A stretch of 64,000 bases of DNA from Chryseobacterium sp. LJ668 (GCF_019613955.1 NZ_CP080443.1:434001-498000), one strand, 5' to 3'; shown: positions 9,340 to 18,740, numbered from the stretch's first letter. Numbers and translations: made by a program. The notes: generated by a model not told the origin, from the sequence alone.

Positions 9340-10311
9340 TTAAGATTCTCTTCTTAAAAGGTAATTTGCCAATTCAGCAAACGGTTTTTTCTTCTCTTCC
9401 GGAATTTCTATTTTCGCAAGATAACTTTGGCCGATTTCGTTGTGCTTTTCGATCAGACGTAATGCTTTTTCGTCCACTTTTGTTCTTCTGAAAATCTTTT
9501 CAACACCGTAGACTTTATCGATGTTATCGGTCTTTTTAGAATACCAGTAATCCAGTTCTTTTTTCTCTTCTTCCGTTCCGTGCTCTTTGGCTAAAAGATA
9601 AAGAACCGTCTTTTTGTTTTCATAAATATCACCGGCATGTTTTTTACCAAACTGCGCCTGATCTCCGAATACATCCAGATAATCATCCATAATCTGGAAG
9701 GCAATTCCGATGTGTTTTCCAAAGTTGAAAATGGCTTTTGCGTCTTTAAATTGAGCTTTGGCAATCAATGCTCCGATCTCAAATGAAGATGCGCTTAAAA
9801 CTCCGGTTTTATAGGTAATCATTCTGATATAATCATCAAAGGTTACGTTTTCCTGAGTTTCAAAATTGATGTCATATTGCTGGCCTTCACATAAAAGCAA
9901 ACCAGTATGGGTGAAAATTCTGATACACGCTTTAAAAATCTCAGGTTCAAGATCTTCAAAAAACTTATAAGCTTTCAGCATCAATCCGTCTCCTGAAAGA
10001 ATTCCAACGTTGATCCCATGCAAAGTATGAATCGTAGGCTTGTTTCTTCTTAAAGGTGCCTCATCCATAATATCATCATGAATCAGCGTAAAATTATGGA
10101 AAAACTCGATCGCCAAAGCGGGCTTTATCGCCTGTTTCATATCACCGCCAAACAAATCACAAGCCATCAAAACCATGATCGGACGAAGGCGCTTGCCACC
10201 GTGCGAGATGATGTAATTCATTGGTTCGTACAATTCGGCAGGCTTATCTTTGAACGTATATTTGGTAATGGCATCAGCAACAATCTGTTGGTAGGTGTCT
10301 AAGAATTCCAT
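9340..10311 (-). CDS. Polyprenyl (isoprenoid) diphosphate synthase
   Basis: 323 aa trans-prenyltransferase that condenses isopentenyl diphosphate units onto allylic diphosphates. The first aspartate-rich motif is HDDIMDEAPLRRNKPT, the second is DDYLDVFGD, and HGGKRLRP supplies the substrate-binding lysine and arginine. The short-chain/geranylgeranyl or solanesyl type cannot be told from sequence alone; in Bacteroidota such a gene may serve menaquinone side-chain synthesis. I use the ATG at 10309-10311: an upstream in-frame start exists at 10377, but a TATTTTTG promoter box lies between the two, and the conserved protein begins MEFLDTYQQIV. Confidence 0.88.
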   Translation of the reverse strand: MEFLDTYQQIVADAITKYTFKDKPAELYEPMNYIISHGGKRLRPIMVLMACDLFGGDMKQAIKPALAIEFFHNFTLIHDDIMDEAPLRRNKPTIHTLHGINVGILSGDGLMLKAYKFFEDLEPEIFKACIRIFTHTGLLLCEGQQYDINFETQENVTFDDYIRMITYKTGVLSASSFEIGALIAKAQFKDAKAIFNFGKHIGIAFQIMDDYLDVFGDQAQFGKKHAGDIYENKKTVLYLLAKEHGTEEEKKELDYWYSKKTDNIDKVYGVEKIFRRTKVDEKALRLIEKHNEIGQSYLAKIEIPEEKKKPFAELANYLLRRES

Positions 10312-10329
10312 AAAAAATTTTAATTTGAA

Positions 10330-10337
10330 CAAAAATA
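10330..10337 (-). promoter_or_regulatory. Promoter -7 box for polyprenyl synthase
   Basis: On the minus strand this reads TATTTTTG, a full TAnnTTTG match, 19 bases before the ATG at 10311. It supports the shorter protein start. Confidence 0.6.
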
Positions 10338-10361
10338 CGATTTTCTGAGGGGTTGTAAAAC

Positions 10362-10390
10362 AAAAAACTTTGCCCAATTGGACAAAGTTT
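10362..10390 (-). terminator. Terminator of the DUF47-pit operon
   Basis: AAACTTTG (10365-10372) pairs with CAAAGTTT (10383-10390), and two more pairs lie inside around an AATT loop. On the minus strand the stem is followed by a T run (TTTTTTG). It closes the phosphate transporter operon just before the promoter of the polyprenyl synthase. Confidence 0.75.
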
Positions 10391-10413
10391 AGTGATATGA
10401 TTTATTTCTTTAA

Positions 10414-11556
10414 TTAAGTTAAAAACGTCACCGCAAGATAAGTAAGCGCAGCAACAATTGCTGAAATAGGAATCGTCAAAACCCAAGCCCAAAGTAAGCT
10501 TACTGTAATTCCCCAACGTACTGCAGAAACTCTTTTCGTCAATCCAACACCAATAATCGAACCGGTAATGGTATGTGTTGTAGAAACCGGAATACCAAAG
10601 TGATCGGTAATAAATAATGTGATTGCACCCGCTGTTTCAGCACTTACGCCTTCCAACGGAGTTACTTTTGTAATTTTAGTTCCCATCGTTTTGATGATCT
10701 TCCAGCCACCACTCATGGTACCTAAAGCGATTGCAATGAAAGAAACCAATGGAACCCACATATAATGCTCTGCAAAATAGTTAAAACGTTCGGCAGTTTC
10801 AATATTTAGATAAACAGGATCCTGAAGCATATTGACATGATAATAGATCAACGCCGCTCCAATAATCCCCATAACTTTTTGGGCATCATTAAGACCGTGT
10901 CCTAAGCTGAATAAAGCCGAAGAGACAAGCTGTAATTTTTTGAACGATTTATCAGCCTTATGAGGATTTGAATTCTTATAAAGATGTACGATGATTAAAG
11001 TTATGATAATTGAAATGACCATTCCGATCACCGGTGCAAGGAAAATAAACAGGAAAATAGGAATTACCTTGCTGAATTTCACGACATCCTGACTGGCAAC
11101 CTTGATGAATGTATGCTTTATCGTCTCAAACATGCCTAAATTCGGAGCTGCAGCCACTACTTCACGGTAATCCATTAAAAAAGCATGCATCAATGCTGCT
11201 CCTAAAAAGCCACCGATAAGAGTGTGAGACGATGATGAAGGAATTCCAAACCACCATGTCAAAAGGTTCCATGCGATTGCCGCAATAAGACCTGAAAAAA
11301 TAACTTCTAAAGTAATAAAATTCTCATTGACAGTTTTTGCAATTGTGTTACCGATTTTAAATTCGCCAATAATATAAGCTGCAATAAAGAAAGCTGCAAA
11401 ATTCCAGACAGCAGCCCAAAGAACAGCCTGCAGAGGAGTTAAAACTTTTGTGGAAACAATTGTCGCAATAGAGTTGGCTGCATCATGAAAACCATTGATA
11501 TAATCGAAGATTAAAGCCAGAGCAATAATAACCGTAAGTAAAATAGGAAAATCCAT
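10414..11556 (-). CDS. Inorganic phosphate transporter, PiT family
   Basis: 380-aa inner-membrane, low-affinity phosphate (metal-phosphate) symporter. Both inverted PiT signatures are present: GFHDAANSIATIVSTKVL near residue 22 and, in the second half, GIPVSTTHTITGSIIGVG. GHGLNDAQKVMG near the middle is the second family motif. About ten membrane segments. Its start lies 20 bases after the stop of a DUF47 gene, the normal regulator partner, so the two form an operon (DUF47 first). Position and motif content leave little doubt about the family. Confidence 0.92.
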   Translation of the reverse strand: MDFPILLTVIIALALIFDYINGFHDAANSIATIVSTKVLTPLQAVLWAAVWNFAAFFIAAYIIGEFKIGNTIAKTVNENFITLEVIFSGLIAAIAWNLLTWWFGIPSSSSHTLIGGFLGAALMHAFLMDYREVVAAAPNLGMFETIKHTFIKVASQDVVKFSKVIPIFLFIFLAPVIGMVISIIITLIIVHLYKNSNPHKADKSFKKLQLVSSALFSLGHGLNDAQKVMGIIGAALIYYHVNMLQDPVYLNIETAERFNYFAEHYMWVPLVSFIAIALGTMSGGWKIIKTMGTKITKVTPLEGVSAETAGAITLFITDHFGIPVSTTHTITGSIIGVGLTKRVSAVRWGITVSLLWAWVLTIPISAIVAALTYLAVTFLT

Positions 11557-11575
11557 TTTTTGTTATGTATTGTTT

Positions 11576-12214
11576 TTAAGCGTATTTGATCATGATGTTT
11601 TCAATCGTATTGGCAACATCTTCTGCTTTATCGGTAACGATCTCAAGATAATTAAGAACAGATGAAATTTTGATGATATTGATGGCATCATTGGTTTCAA
11701 AAAGCTCTACCATCGAGTTCGAAAGAAGATCATCAGCAATATTCTCGATAGAATTTACTTTGATACAGGCTTCTTTCACCTGCTCCATATTTTTAAAACC
11801 TTTCAGGTTTTTCATCGCATTCTGAATCTCCAGGCAAGCCTTGTGAATTAATAGAGAGAAGTCTGCATAAGCCTTCATCATCGGAGATTTGTACAAGAAA
11901 ATATATTTTGTAGAAGCGTAGATGTAATCTGCAATATCATCTAAACCTGTTGCCAACGTGTGAATATCTTCACGGTCGAACGGTGTGATGAAGTTTTTCC
12001 CCAATTCAATAAAGATCTCATGTGTAAGCTCATCATTTTTGTGCTCATAGTCGCTCATGAGTTTCAACATTGCATCGTCGTTAAGATCAAAATCTTTCAC
12101 TCCGTTGTTAAAATCATTAGACATTGCAACTAAATTCTCTGTTACTTTTTCGAAAAGCACAAAGAAAATTTTATCTTTTGGCTGAAATGCGTGGAAAATA
12201 TTACCAATTGCCAT
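11576..12214 (-). CDS. DUF47 family (PhoU-like) phosphate transport regulator
   Basis: 212-aa all-helical cytoplasmic protein of the DUF47/TIGR00153 family, a distant relative of PhoU. It opens FQPKDKIFFVLFEKVTENLV, and near residue 90 has DDIADYIYASTKYIFLYK, which includes the metal-cluster-type D-x-x-D helix of PhoU-like proteins. It ends EIVTDKAEDVANTIENIMIKYA. DUF47 genes precede PiT transporters in very many bacteria and are thought to control or gate them. It starts the pit operon. Confidence 0.9.
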   Translation of the reverse strand: MAIGNIFHAFQPKDKIFFVLFEKVTENLVAMSNDFNNGVKDFDLNDDAMLKLMSDYEHKNDELTHEIFIELGKNFITPFDREDIHTLATGLDDIADYIYASTKYIFLYKSPMMKAYADFSLLIHKACLEIQNAMKNLKGFKNMEQVKEACIKVNSIENIADDLLSNSMVELFETNDAINIIKISSVLNYLEIVTDKAEDVANTIENIMIKYA

Positions 12215-12243
12215 TTGTAAATTGTATTTAATTTATTCGAGTG

Positions 12244-12272
12244 CAAATTTCCTAAAAAAGCATCTTAACAAA
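12244..12272 (-). promoter_or_regulatory. Probable promoter of the DUF47-pit operon
   Basis: On the minus strand: TTTG (12269-12272), 17 bases, then GAAATTTG (12244-12251), one mismatch from TAnnTTTG. It is immediately followed by CACTCG, so the start region TTTGCACTCG is identical to that of the tRNA promoter at 22222-22231. It lies 30 bases upstream of the DUF47 start. Confidence 0.45.
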
Positions 12273-12438
12273 AAGTATCCGGCATTAATTTTTGTTAATA
12301 TTGAATTAATATTTGTTCATATCAAAATCATGCAAAAATATGTACTTTATATTTATTTAAAAATCAATAACTTAAACTAAAATTATACACTTTCTATTCA
12401 ATAAGAACCAAAATTTTTCTTTATAAAAATTAATGTTT

Positions 12439-12464
12439 AAAAAAAGCCGGCAAAATTGCCGGCT
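12439..12464 (-). terminator. Terminator of DEAD-box helicase gene
   Basis: GC-rich stem AGCCGGCAA (12445-12453) / TTGCCGGCT (12456-12464). On the minus strand it is followed by seven Ts. It lies 22 bases after the helicase stop codon. Confidence 0.9.
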
Positions 12465-12486
12465 CAAATATATTTTAAGTCTAAGA

Positions 12487-14211
12487 TCAGTTCGCCTCTT
12501 CAGCTCTCATATCTTTTCCTTTAAATTTCATAGATTGAAGATTTCCTATAAGCTCGTTGCTAAAAGATTTTTCAACTTCAAAGAATGAGAATTTCTCAAG
12601 AATTTCGATGTTTCCGATCTCAGCTCTTTTGCTTCCTTTACTAGAAGTAGCCTTGTTAATGATTTCCAATACATCTAGCTTTTTCAACTGGTCTTTTTTA
12701 CCAAGATTGAAGAAAAATCTAGTCATATTTTCGTCTCTCTGTCTTGGCTTACCACCACGATCTCCTCTTCTTTCACCTCTGTCGCTGCGTTCGTTACGAT
12801 CTCCTCTGTCACGGTCTCTTCCTCTGTCGCGATCTCTTCCGCCTCTGCTGTCTCTGTCTCTTCCACCTCGGTCATCATCTCTGTTGCTAAATTTCTGATC
12901 CATAAGATCTTGCTTATCTTTGTAGTACAACGCAAGGTCTTTCAACTGGAACTGCAACAACTGTACAACCAATTCTTCTTTAGTGAAATTACTTAAATCC
13001 GGAACAAGACTTTGATCAAATTCAAAGATATTCTCATGCTCTGTCATCAGTTTTTCAAAAACTCCGGTTACCTGAGCCGAAATTACTTCGTCACCTGTAG
13101 GAATTTTCTTCTCAATGATATCAATTTTCGTAGTAGATTTGATCTGCTTCAGCTTTCTGCTTTCTTCAGGCTTTATCAATGACATTGAGATACCGTCTTT
13201 TCCTGCTCTACCTGTTCTTCCGCTTCTGTGTACAAAAACTTCAGGATCATCCGGTAAAGAGAAATGGATAACGTGCGTTAAAGAATCTACATCCAGACCT
13301 CTTGCAGCAACGTCAGTTGCAACCAAAATGTCAATGTTTTTCAGTCTGAATTTCTTCATTACCGTATCTCTCTGCGCTTGAGAAAGATCACCATGAAGAG
13401 CATCTGCCGCATATCCGTTTTGCATTAAAAAGTCTGCAACTTCCTGAGTTTCCATTCTTGTTCTACAGAAAATAATAGAATATTGATTCGGGTTTGCATC
13501 AATTAGTCTTTTCAGAGCTTCTTTTTTGTTACGGTAACCTACAACATAGAATTCATGTTTAATGTTCTTTTTAACTTCGTTAATAGAACCCACAGAAATA
13601 CGGTGAGGTTTTGTAAGGTAACTTTTAGAAATTCTTTCAACCTCTTTGCTCATCGTTGCCGAGAACAAGAAAGTCTGTTTTGTTTCAGGAGTTTCTCTTA
13701 AAATTGTTTCCAATTCGTCTTTGAAACCCATAGAAAGCATCTCATCTGCTTCATCTAAAACCAACCAGTGGATTTCTGAGAAGTCAAGAGCTTTTCTGTT
13801 GATCAGGTCGATCACCCTTCCCGGAGTACCCACAATCACCTGTGGCTTGTCTCTCAAAGAACGCATTTGATCTGTAATACTGCTACCACCGTAAACTGCT
13901 GTAGTTTTGATGTTTTGCATGTACTTAGAATAGTTGTTAATGTCTTTTGAAATCTGTAGACATAGTTCTCGCGTCGGGCAAAGCACCAAAAATTGGATTT
14001 TGCGACTCGTATCGTCAATCATATCCAAAATCGGAAGCGAAAACGCTGCTGTTTTGCCTGTCCCTGTCTGCGCAAGTGCGATTAGATCGCGAATATCTGA
14101 TTGAATAAAAGGGATAGTCTGTTTTTGGATTTCTGTCGGGCTTTCGTAACCCAGTTCGCCAATGGCCTTAAGGATATCAGGACTTAAATTGGTCTCCGTA
14201 AATAAATTCAT
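12487..14211 (-). CDS. DEAD-box RNA helicase with RG/RD-rich linker and DbpA-like RNA-binding domain
   Basis: 574 aa. Residues 1-370 are the helicase core: ESPTEIQKQTI (Q motif), [41 protein letters not shown] and HRSGRTGRAG. Residues about 435-500 are a highly charged linker of RDRDRG/RGGRD repeats. The last 75 residues (TRFFFNLGKKDQLKKLDVLEIINKA ... SFFEVEKSF) resemble the DbpA/CsdA RNA-binding fold. This layout matches DeaD/CsdA-type helicases that remodel ribosomal RNA and act in the cold. The gene has its own promoter (14232-14239) and terminator. Confidence 0.9.
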   Translation of the reverse strand: MNLFTETNLSPDILKAIGELGYESPTEIQKQTIPFIQSDIRDLIALAQTGTGKTAAFSLPILDMIDDTSRKIQFLVLCPTRELCLQISKDINNYSKYMQNIKTTAVYGGSSITDQMRSLRDKPQVIVGTPGRVIDLINRKALDFSEIHWLVLDEADEMLSMGFKDELETILRETPETKQTFLFSATMSKEVERISKSYLTKPHRISVGSINEVKKNIKHEFYVVGYRNKKEALKRLIDANPNQYSIIFCRTRMETQEVADFLMQNGYAADALHGDLSQAQRDTVMKKFRLKNIDILVATDVAARGLDVDSLTHVIHFSLPDDPEVFVHRSGRTGRAGKDGISMSLIKPEESRKLKQIKSTTKIDIIEKKIPTGDEVISAQVTGVFEKLMTEHENIFEFDQSLVPDLSNFTKEELVVQLLQFQLKDLALYYKDKQDLMDQKFSNRDDDRGGRDRDSRGGRDRDRGRDRDRGDRNERSDRGERRGDRGGKPRQRDENMTRFFFNLGKKDQLKKLDVLEIINKATSSKGSKRAEIGNIEILEKFSFFEVEKSFSNELIGNLQSMKFKGKDMRAEEAN

Positions 14212-14231
14212 TAATTAATATAAAATTTTTG

Positions 14232-14239
14232 CAAAGATA
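14232..14239 (-). promoter_or_regulatory. Promoter -7 box for DEAD-box helicase
   Basis: Reads TATCTTTG on the minus strand, a perfect TAnnTTTG, 20 bases before the ATG at 14211. The bases beyond it (14240-14485) are very AT-rich and hold no gene. Confidence 0.65.
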
Positions 14240-14485
14240 CAACTAATTATTGAATCACCCTTTATATAATATTAACGAATTGATAATTTTATTTTAGAAA
14301 AACCTAAGTATTTTTAAATTAATGCAAAAAAAGAATAAAAAATTTATTTTAAATTTAAAAATCCCTCAAATCAATTTTTTTTTATCAATTTAATTGAAAT
14401 CTATATTAATGTTTATAAATCTTCGAATAAGACAAAAATATTTGACTTCTGATCAGATTTATTTACATTTGATTAAAATAGAATA

Positions 14486-15162
14486 ATGACAGCTACTCTT
14501 TCTAAAAAAATATTTGATTATCTCACTAAACTTAGCGAAAACAACAATCGGGAATGGTTTACCGACAATAAGAATCTCTTCACAGAGGCACAGGAAGAAT
14601 TTGAAATTTTTGTCGAGCAGCTTATTCAGGAAGTAGGGAAATCTGATGAAAAAGTAGCCAACTGAATGCAAAAAAATCTTTACTTAGAATTTATAGGGAC
14701 ATCCGTTTTTCTAAAGACAAAACGCCATATAAAACCTATTTTGGTGCTTCTCTAGGGATGGGAAAGAGCAATGAAAAATCCGGTCATTATCTTCATATTG
14801 AGCCCGGAAAATCTTTCATCGCGAGCGGAATTTATTTACCTGAAGCTCCTGTTTTGAAGGTAATCAGAAAAGAAATATCGGTTTTTAAAGATGACTTTCT
14901 AAAAGTAGTAGACCACAAAGATTTCAAAAAATATTATGGCGAACTGGATCGTGAAAATGAGCTAAAAAAGATTCCGCAAGGCTTTGAAAAAGAAGATCCT
15001 ATGGCAGAATATCTGAAACTTAAAAGCTTTATCGGAGTACACAGTCTTACTAACAAAGAGGTAACAGATAAAAATGCAATAGAAAACCTGACAGCTATCA
15101 TGAAATCAGCAAAACCTCTGAATGATTTTTTAAATGCACCGTTTTCAAATGCTTCAGAATAA
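14486..15162 (+). pseudogene. DUF2461 family gene broken by a one-base frameshift
   Basis: The ATG at 14486 opens a frame (MTATLSKKIFDYLTKLSENN..., with NREWFTDN) that stops at a TGA at 14663-14665 after 59 residues. A frame starting at the CTG at 14662 continues without a break as LNAKKSLLRIYRDIRFSKDK, then TPYKTYFGASLGMG and YLHIEPGKSFIASGIYLPE, to the stop at 15160-15162. Restoring one C at GCCAACTGAAT (to AACCTG) gives one continuous protein of about 225 aa typical of DUF2461 (function unknown). The site is not a slippery heptamer, so this is mutation or sequencing error rather than programmed shifting. A later start at the ATG 14758 would lose half the domain. Confidence 0.8.
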
Positions 15163-15234
15163 TTCACATCTACCAATATTATAATCGATTAGCAACAACA
15201 ACTTACATTTAATCTGATTTAATATCATTTTCAT

Positions 15235-15242
15235 TATCTTTG
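15235..15242 (+). promoter_or_regulatory. Promoter -7 box for the glycan block
   Basis: TATCTTTG, a perfect TAnnTTTG match, 24 bases before the ATG at 15267. Likely drives the methyltransferase and flippase genes together. Confidence 0.6.
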
Positions 15243-15266
15243 TCGGTCGTCATAAAAAAGTAAAAA

Positions 15267-16058
15267 ATGTCTTTATATCAGCAGCTCGCAGAAAAATTAC
15301 AGTACATCAGTCCTGGTTTTTATAAACAGAGATATTTTAAAAATTTACATCAGTTAACCAAAGAAAATTTTTCAGGTAGAAATGTAGAGCCAGAGCTGGT
15401 TTGGATCAAAGAATATTTACAAAATGACGCTGTTATTTTTGACATCGGTGCCAATGTCGGAACTTTTCTTTATCAGTTTGAAAATAAGCTGAAACATCAA
15501 AACATATACGCTTTCGAGCCTAATAAAAAACTTTATATTCGACTTAAAAGACTTTTTCCGTCGATGAATATTTCATCCGTTGCACTTTCCGACGAAAACA
15601 CAACAGCGGAATTTAAAGTTCCCATCATTAAAGGAAAAATGATCGCTTCAAGAGGAACGCTCAATACTTCTTACAAAGAAAAAGACGAGGAAAATTCTTA
15701 CACTGAAACTGTAGAAGTTGTAAAACTTGATGACTGGACGAAATCTAAAAATATCTCAAAAATAGATTTCATCAAAATAGACGTTGAAGGAAATGAAATG
15801 AAAACTCTTTTTGGCGGAAAAAACACCATTCAGAAATTCAAACCAACGTTAATGGTTGAAATGGAACAGAGACACCACGAAACACCTATCTGGGAAGAAA
15901 TTTCGGAAGTAGAAAGCTGGGGTTTTGACGCCAACTATCTCAACAGAAAAACCTTTACCCTCGAAAAATTAACCGAAGAAACTCTACTGAAAAACATCAG
16001 CGACGAAAAAAACAAAACCGACTACATCAACAACATTATTTTTATTCCAAAAAACTAA
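15267..16058 (+). CDS. FkbM family SAM-dependent methyltransferase
   Basis: 263 aa. The SAM-binding motif I is FDIGANVGTF at residues 58-67, followed by AFEPN at the end of strand 2 and, near residue 170, IDFIKIDVEGNEMKTLFGG, the FkbM signature with the DVEG acid. Such enzymes O-methylate sugars or polyketides; beside a flippase and glycosyltransferases the natural guess is a sugar of a surface polysaccharide. Six bases separate it from the flippase gene, so they share an operon. Confidence 0.88.
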   Translation: MSLYQQLAEKLQYISPGFYKQRYFKNLHQLTKENFSGRNVEPELVWIKEYLQNDAVIFDIGANVGTFLYQFENKLKHQNIYAFEPNKKLYIRLKRLFPSMNISSVALSDENTTAEFKVPIIKGKMIASRGTLNTSYKEKDEENSYTETVEVVKLDDWTKSKNISKIDFIKIDVEGNEMKTLFGGKNTIQKFKPTLMVEMEQRHHETPIWEEISEVESWGFDANYLNRKTFTLEKLTEETLLKNISDEKNKTDYINNIIFIPKN

Positions 16059-16064
16059 AATCTC

Positions 16065-17543
16065 ATGAGTGTAGTTGCAAGGCAGGGTTTTAAGTATTCT
16101 ATCATTGGATATTTTGGTTTTTTAATAGGAACGATTTCGGCCATCTTTATTTTTCCTAATGATTTTGAATTTTACGGGAAGCTGAGATATATTTTGCCTA
16201 CTGCAGAAATGCTGGTTCCGTTCGTAGTGCTGGGAATTTCGTATTCAAATGTAAAATTTTTTCATAAGGTAGAAAAAGACGGCAAGAAGCAAAATATGCT
16301 TTCCCTTTCATTGGTTGCAATTCTTTTCAATTTTTGTATTTTTTCACTGGTATTTTTTATTCTCCCCTATATTTTTCCGAATTTTAAAAATACAGAAGCC
16401 TGGAAAATCAAAGAAGTTATCCTTCCGATGATTCTGCTTCTTTCATTTTGTACGGTTTTTAATAAATATATTTCCAACTACAAGCGAATTGTAGTTTCTA
16501 ATATTTTTGATAATTTATTTCCGAAAATAGCCAATCTGGGTGCTTTTTGCATGGTTTTCTATTTTTCTTTATCACAGCAGATTGCATATGCTTTCTTTTT
16601 CGGAATGTTTGCATTAATGCTTTCAGGGTACATTTATTATACCAACAGACTTGAAAAAATAAAGCTTGATGTAAGCACAGAATATTTTAAAAAAGATCAA
16701 TTCTGGAAAGAATTTTCCAATTACAGTTTCTTTGGTTTTCTGGGCACTTTCGGCAATTATTTAGCCATCAACAGCTTTATGATCGGTGAATTTTTGGGAA
16801 TGGAAGAAAACGGGATCTACTCTGTTTTGTATGCTCTGATTTCATTAATATCTATTCCCCAACTTGGATTATTTAATATTTCAGCACCGATTATCAGTAA
16901 GAATCTTGCGGACGGCGATATGGAAGAGCTCGACAGGTTTCATAAGAAAACATCGCTTTCGCTTTATTTTCTAGGAGCAGTTCTGTTTTCGTGCATTATG
17001 GTGGGATTTCCTTTTCTGACGCACTTTATGCCTAAAAATGGTCTACAGCTGCAAGAATACACTCCGGTTATCTGGATTTGGGGTTCTGCGGTTTTGCTGG
17101 ATTTGGCGACGGGTTTTAACGGCAATATTATTTCACTTTCAAAATATTACCGATTCAACATTCTGGTTATGCTTTTATTAGCGGGATTAACTATCAGCTT
17201 AAATCTGTATTTCATTAACCACACCGATCTCAAACTAATGGGAATCGCTTTGTCGACTGCAATTTCACTCACAATATACAACCTCATTAAGATCGTCTTC
17301 AATTATGTAATGTTTAAAGTTTCACCTTTAAGTATTGAGATGATCTTCGTTTCGATTATCTGCACATTGGCAATTACAGTTGCGATTGTTTTACCGAATT
17401 TTGAAAATCAATTGATCAATCTAGTTTACAAACCCGCTGTGGTATTGATATTGATTTTTATCGGGAATTATTTTACTAAAATTTTTCCTGTAGAGCAATA
17501 CCTGAATATGAAATTTATTAAAAGTGTTTTGAAATTTAAGTAG
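16065..17543 (+). CDS. Oligosaccharide flippase (Wzx-like, MOP superfamily)
   Basis: 492 aa with about 12-14 membrane segments spread over the full length. It begins VVARQGFKYSIIGYFGFLIGTIS, the typical amphipathic start of polysaccharide exporters, and has the internal repeat of six-helix halves. It should flip lipid-linked oligosaccharide across the inner membrane. Its last eight bases overlap the end of the convergent glycosyltransferase-like gene at 17536, leaving no room for a terminator between them. Confidence 0.85.
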   Translation: MSVVARQGFKYSIIGYFGFLIGTISAIFIFPNDFEFYGKLRYILPTAEMLVPFVVLGISYSNVKFFHKVEKDGKKQNMLSLSLVAILFNFCIFSLVFFILPYIFPNFKNTEAWKIKEVILPMILLLSFCTVFNKYISNYKRIVVSNIFDNLFPKIANLGAFCMVFYFSLSQQIAYAFFFGMFALMLSGYIYYTNRLEKIKLDVSTEYFKKDQFWKEFSNYSFFGFLGTFGNYLAINSFMIGEFLGMEENGIYSVLYALISLISIPQLGLFNISAPIISKNLADGDMEELDRFHKKTSLSLYFLGAVLFSCIMVGFPFLTHFMPKNGLQLQEYTPVIWIWGSAVLLDLATGFNGNIISLSKYYRFNILVMLLLAGLTISLNLYFINHTDLKLMGIALSTAISLTIYNLIKIVFNYVMFKVSPLSIEMIFVSIICTLAITVAIVLPNFENQLINLVYKPAVVLILIFIGNYFTKIFPVEQYLNMKFIKSVLKFK

Positions 17544-18582
17544 AAATCAATTCATTCAAAAGGTTTTCAAGGTCTTTCTGAATTTTTTCACGGCTGAAAT
17601 TTTTCTGGAAATCAAAAACCATATTTTTCAAATTTTGAAACTGTTCGATCAAATTTTCTTCTTCAGGAATGATAAAATCTAGTCCTGACGAATAATTTGA
17701 AGGAAAAACTGCAGGCTTTCCATATTTAATTGCGTCGCCTAAATTTCCGGTCATTTTTGTTTTTCCATAGATTTCTTTTTGGCTAAAAAACTCTGCTTCT
17801 TCCTGAATGGGACACCAGAGTACATCTGCCTTCTTCATCCAGCCATCGAAAACGTCGGAAGAAACTCTTTTTGAGAAATATTGTAAAGTGATATTTCCGG
17901 GAATAATTCTAGATAGGTTTTTTAAATTTTTTAATTCCTCACCTTTTGCTTTTCCTAAAAAAACGAAGATGATATTATTTTTAATATCTAAATTTCTAAT
18001 TGTTTTAAAAATACGATGATAATCTCTTCTTTTCTGTGAAACCCCGCCGGGAACAACAATTATCAAGATTTCACTTTCAGTTTTATTAAAACTCTTAGTG
18101 TAGAAAATAGGTAAAAGCCTGTACTTTTCAGAACACAATTCGTGGTCGAGAACCAAATGATTTTTCGCTTTTGCGTAAGTTTCTTTGGTGTAAAATAATC
18201 CTTCTTTAGACCACAATTTCAGGCGGTAAATAAAATCTGCCTTAAAAGTATTTTTAATTAAACTAAATTTTGAAATTTTTGAAAAATTAATATTATGTAT
18301 TATAACTGCTGCATTATATTTTTGAAAGATCTCAAAAAAAATATTGAAATAACGATGTACAGTTCCGATAATAATCAAGTCATATTTTCTGTCAGACAGC
18401 TGATCCAAAATCATTGAAGAATCTGTTATATAGACTGATTCACCATTTTCCCTTAATTGGTTTTTTATCTTTTCTGAAAAGTAATAATCTACAGAGATTT
18501 CACCAGAATCATGCATTAAATCCATAAAATCCTGCGCAATTTCAGCGTGGGTGTCAATTTCTATGTAGGCTATTTTTTTCAA
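17536..18582 (-). CDS. Glycosyltransferase-like protein (GT-B type suspected)
   Basis: 348 aa. The N-terminal half begins KKIAYIEIDTHAEIAQDF and has a Rossmann-like KYDLIIIGTVHRYF. In the second half VVPGGVSQKRRDYHRIFKTI resembles the start of a GT4-type nucleotide-sugar domain, and MTGNLGDAIKYGKPAVFP with PSNYSS is close to the donor-binding E/D-loop of GT-B enzymes. I cannot assign a sugar or family number. It converges with and overlaps the flippase gene by eight bases. Confidence 0.65.
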   Translation of the reverse strand: MKKIAYIEIDTHAEIAQDFMDLMHDSGEISVDYYFSEKIKNQLRENGESVYITDSSMILDQLSDRKYDLIIIGTVHRYFNIFFEIFQKYNAAVIIHNINFSKISKFSLIKNTFKADFIYRLKLWSKEGLFYTKETYAKAKNHLVLDHELCSEKYRLLPIFYTKSFNKTESEILIIVVPGGVSQKRRDYHRIFKTIRNLDIKNNIIFVFLGKAKGEELKNLKNLSRIIPGNITLQYFSKRVSSDVFDGWMKKADVLWCPIQEEAEFFSQKEIYGKTKMTGNLGDAIKYGKPAVFPSNYSSGLDFIIPEEENLIEQFQNLKNMVFDFQKNFSREKIQKDLENLLNELIST

Positions 18583-18597
18583 TGAATTATTTTGTAA

Positions 18598-18659
18598 GTT
18601 TTGGCTGAAGCCGATAGCATAATATGTATGTAAACAGTCTTAAGCCCGTTCTTATTAGT
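18598..18659. repeat. Decayed palindromic intergenic repeat (copy 2)
   Basis: Begins GTTTTGGCTGAAGCCGAT, sharing 17 of 18 bases with the element at 24908, and ends TAAGCCCGTTCTTATT against TAAAGCCCGCTCCTATT there. The first hairpin (GGCT/AGCC) is kept, while the second GC-rich hairpin has lost its left arm. The bases after it (18660-18740) carry a further imperfect AAACCT/AGGTTT inverted repeat. Confidence 0.6.
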
Positions 18660-18740
18660 GAAATCAAGTTTTTTTTGGAGTTATCAAACCTAAAAGGTTT
18701 TCTTAAAGCTGTTAGGTTTCGCAATATAAAATGTTCAACT

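Noticed and set aside
10309..10377. Longer N-terminus for the polyprenyl synthase
   Set aside because: A TATTTTTG promoter box lies within the extra 22 codons, and the conserved protein begins at the later ATG.
12557..12898. 113-aa + strand frame opposite the helicase C-terminus, rich in Ser, Leu, Pro, Arg
   Set aside because: Mirror image of the RG/RD-rich linker codons of the helicase; low-complexity shadow.
14655..14670. Programmed -1 frameshift in the DUF2461 gene
   Set aside because: The shift site GCC AAC TGA is not a slippery heptamer and no pseudoknot or strong stem follows it. A single base loss explains the pattern better.
18660..18740. Possible riboswitch or attenuator in the AAACCT/AGGTTT region
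   Set aside because: It lies downstream of the family 2 glycosyltransferase gene, not in a leader. It looks like a decayed intergenic inverted repeat.
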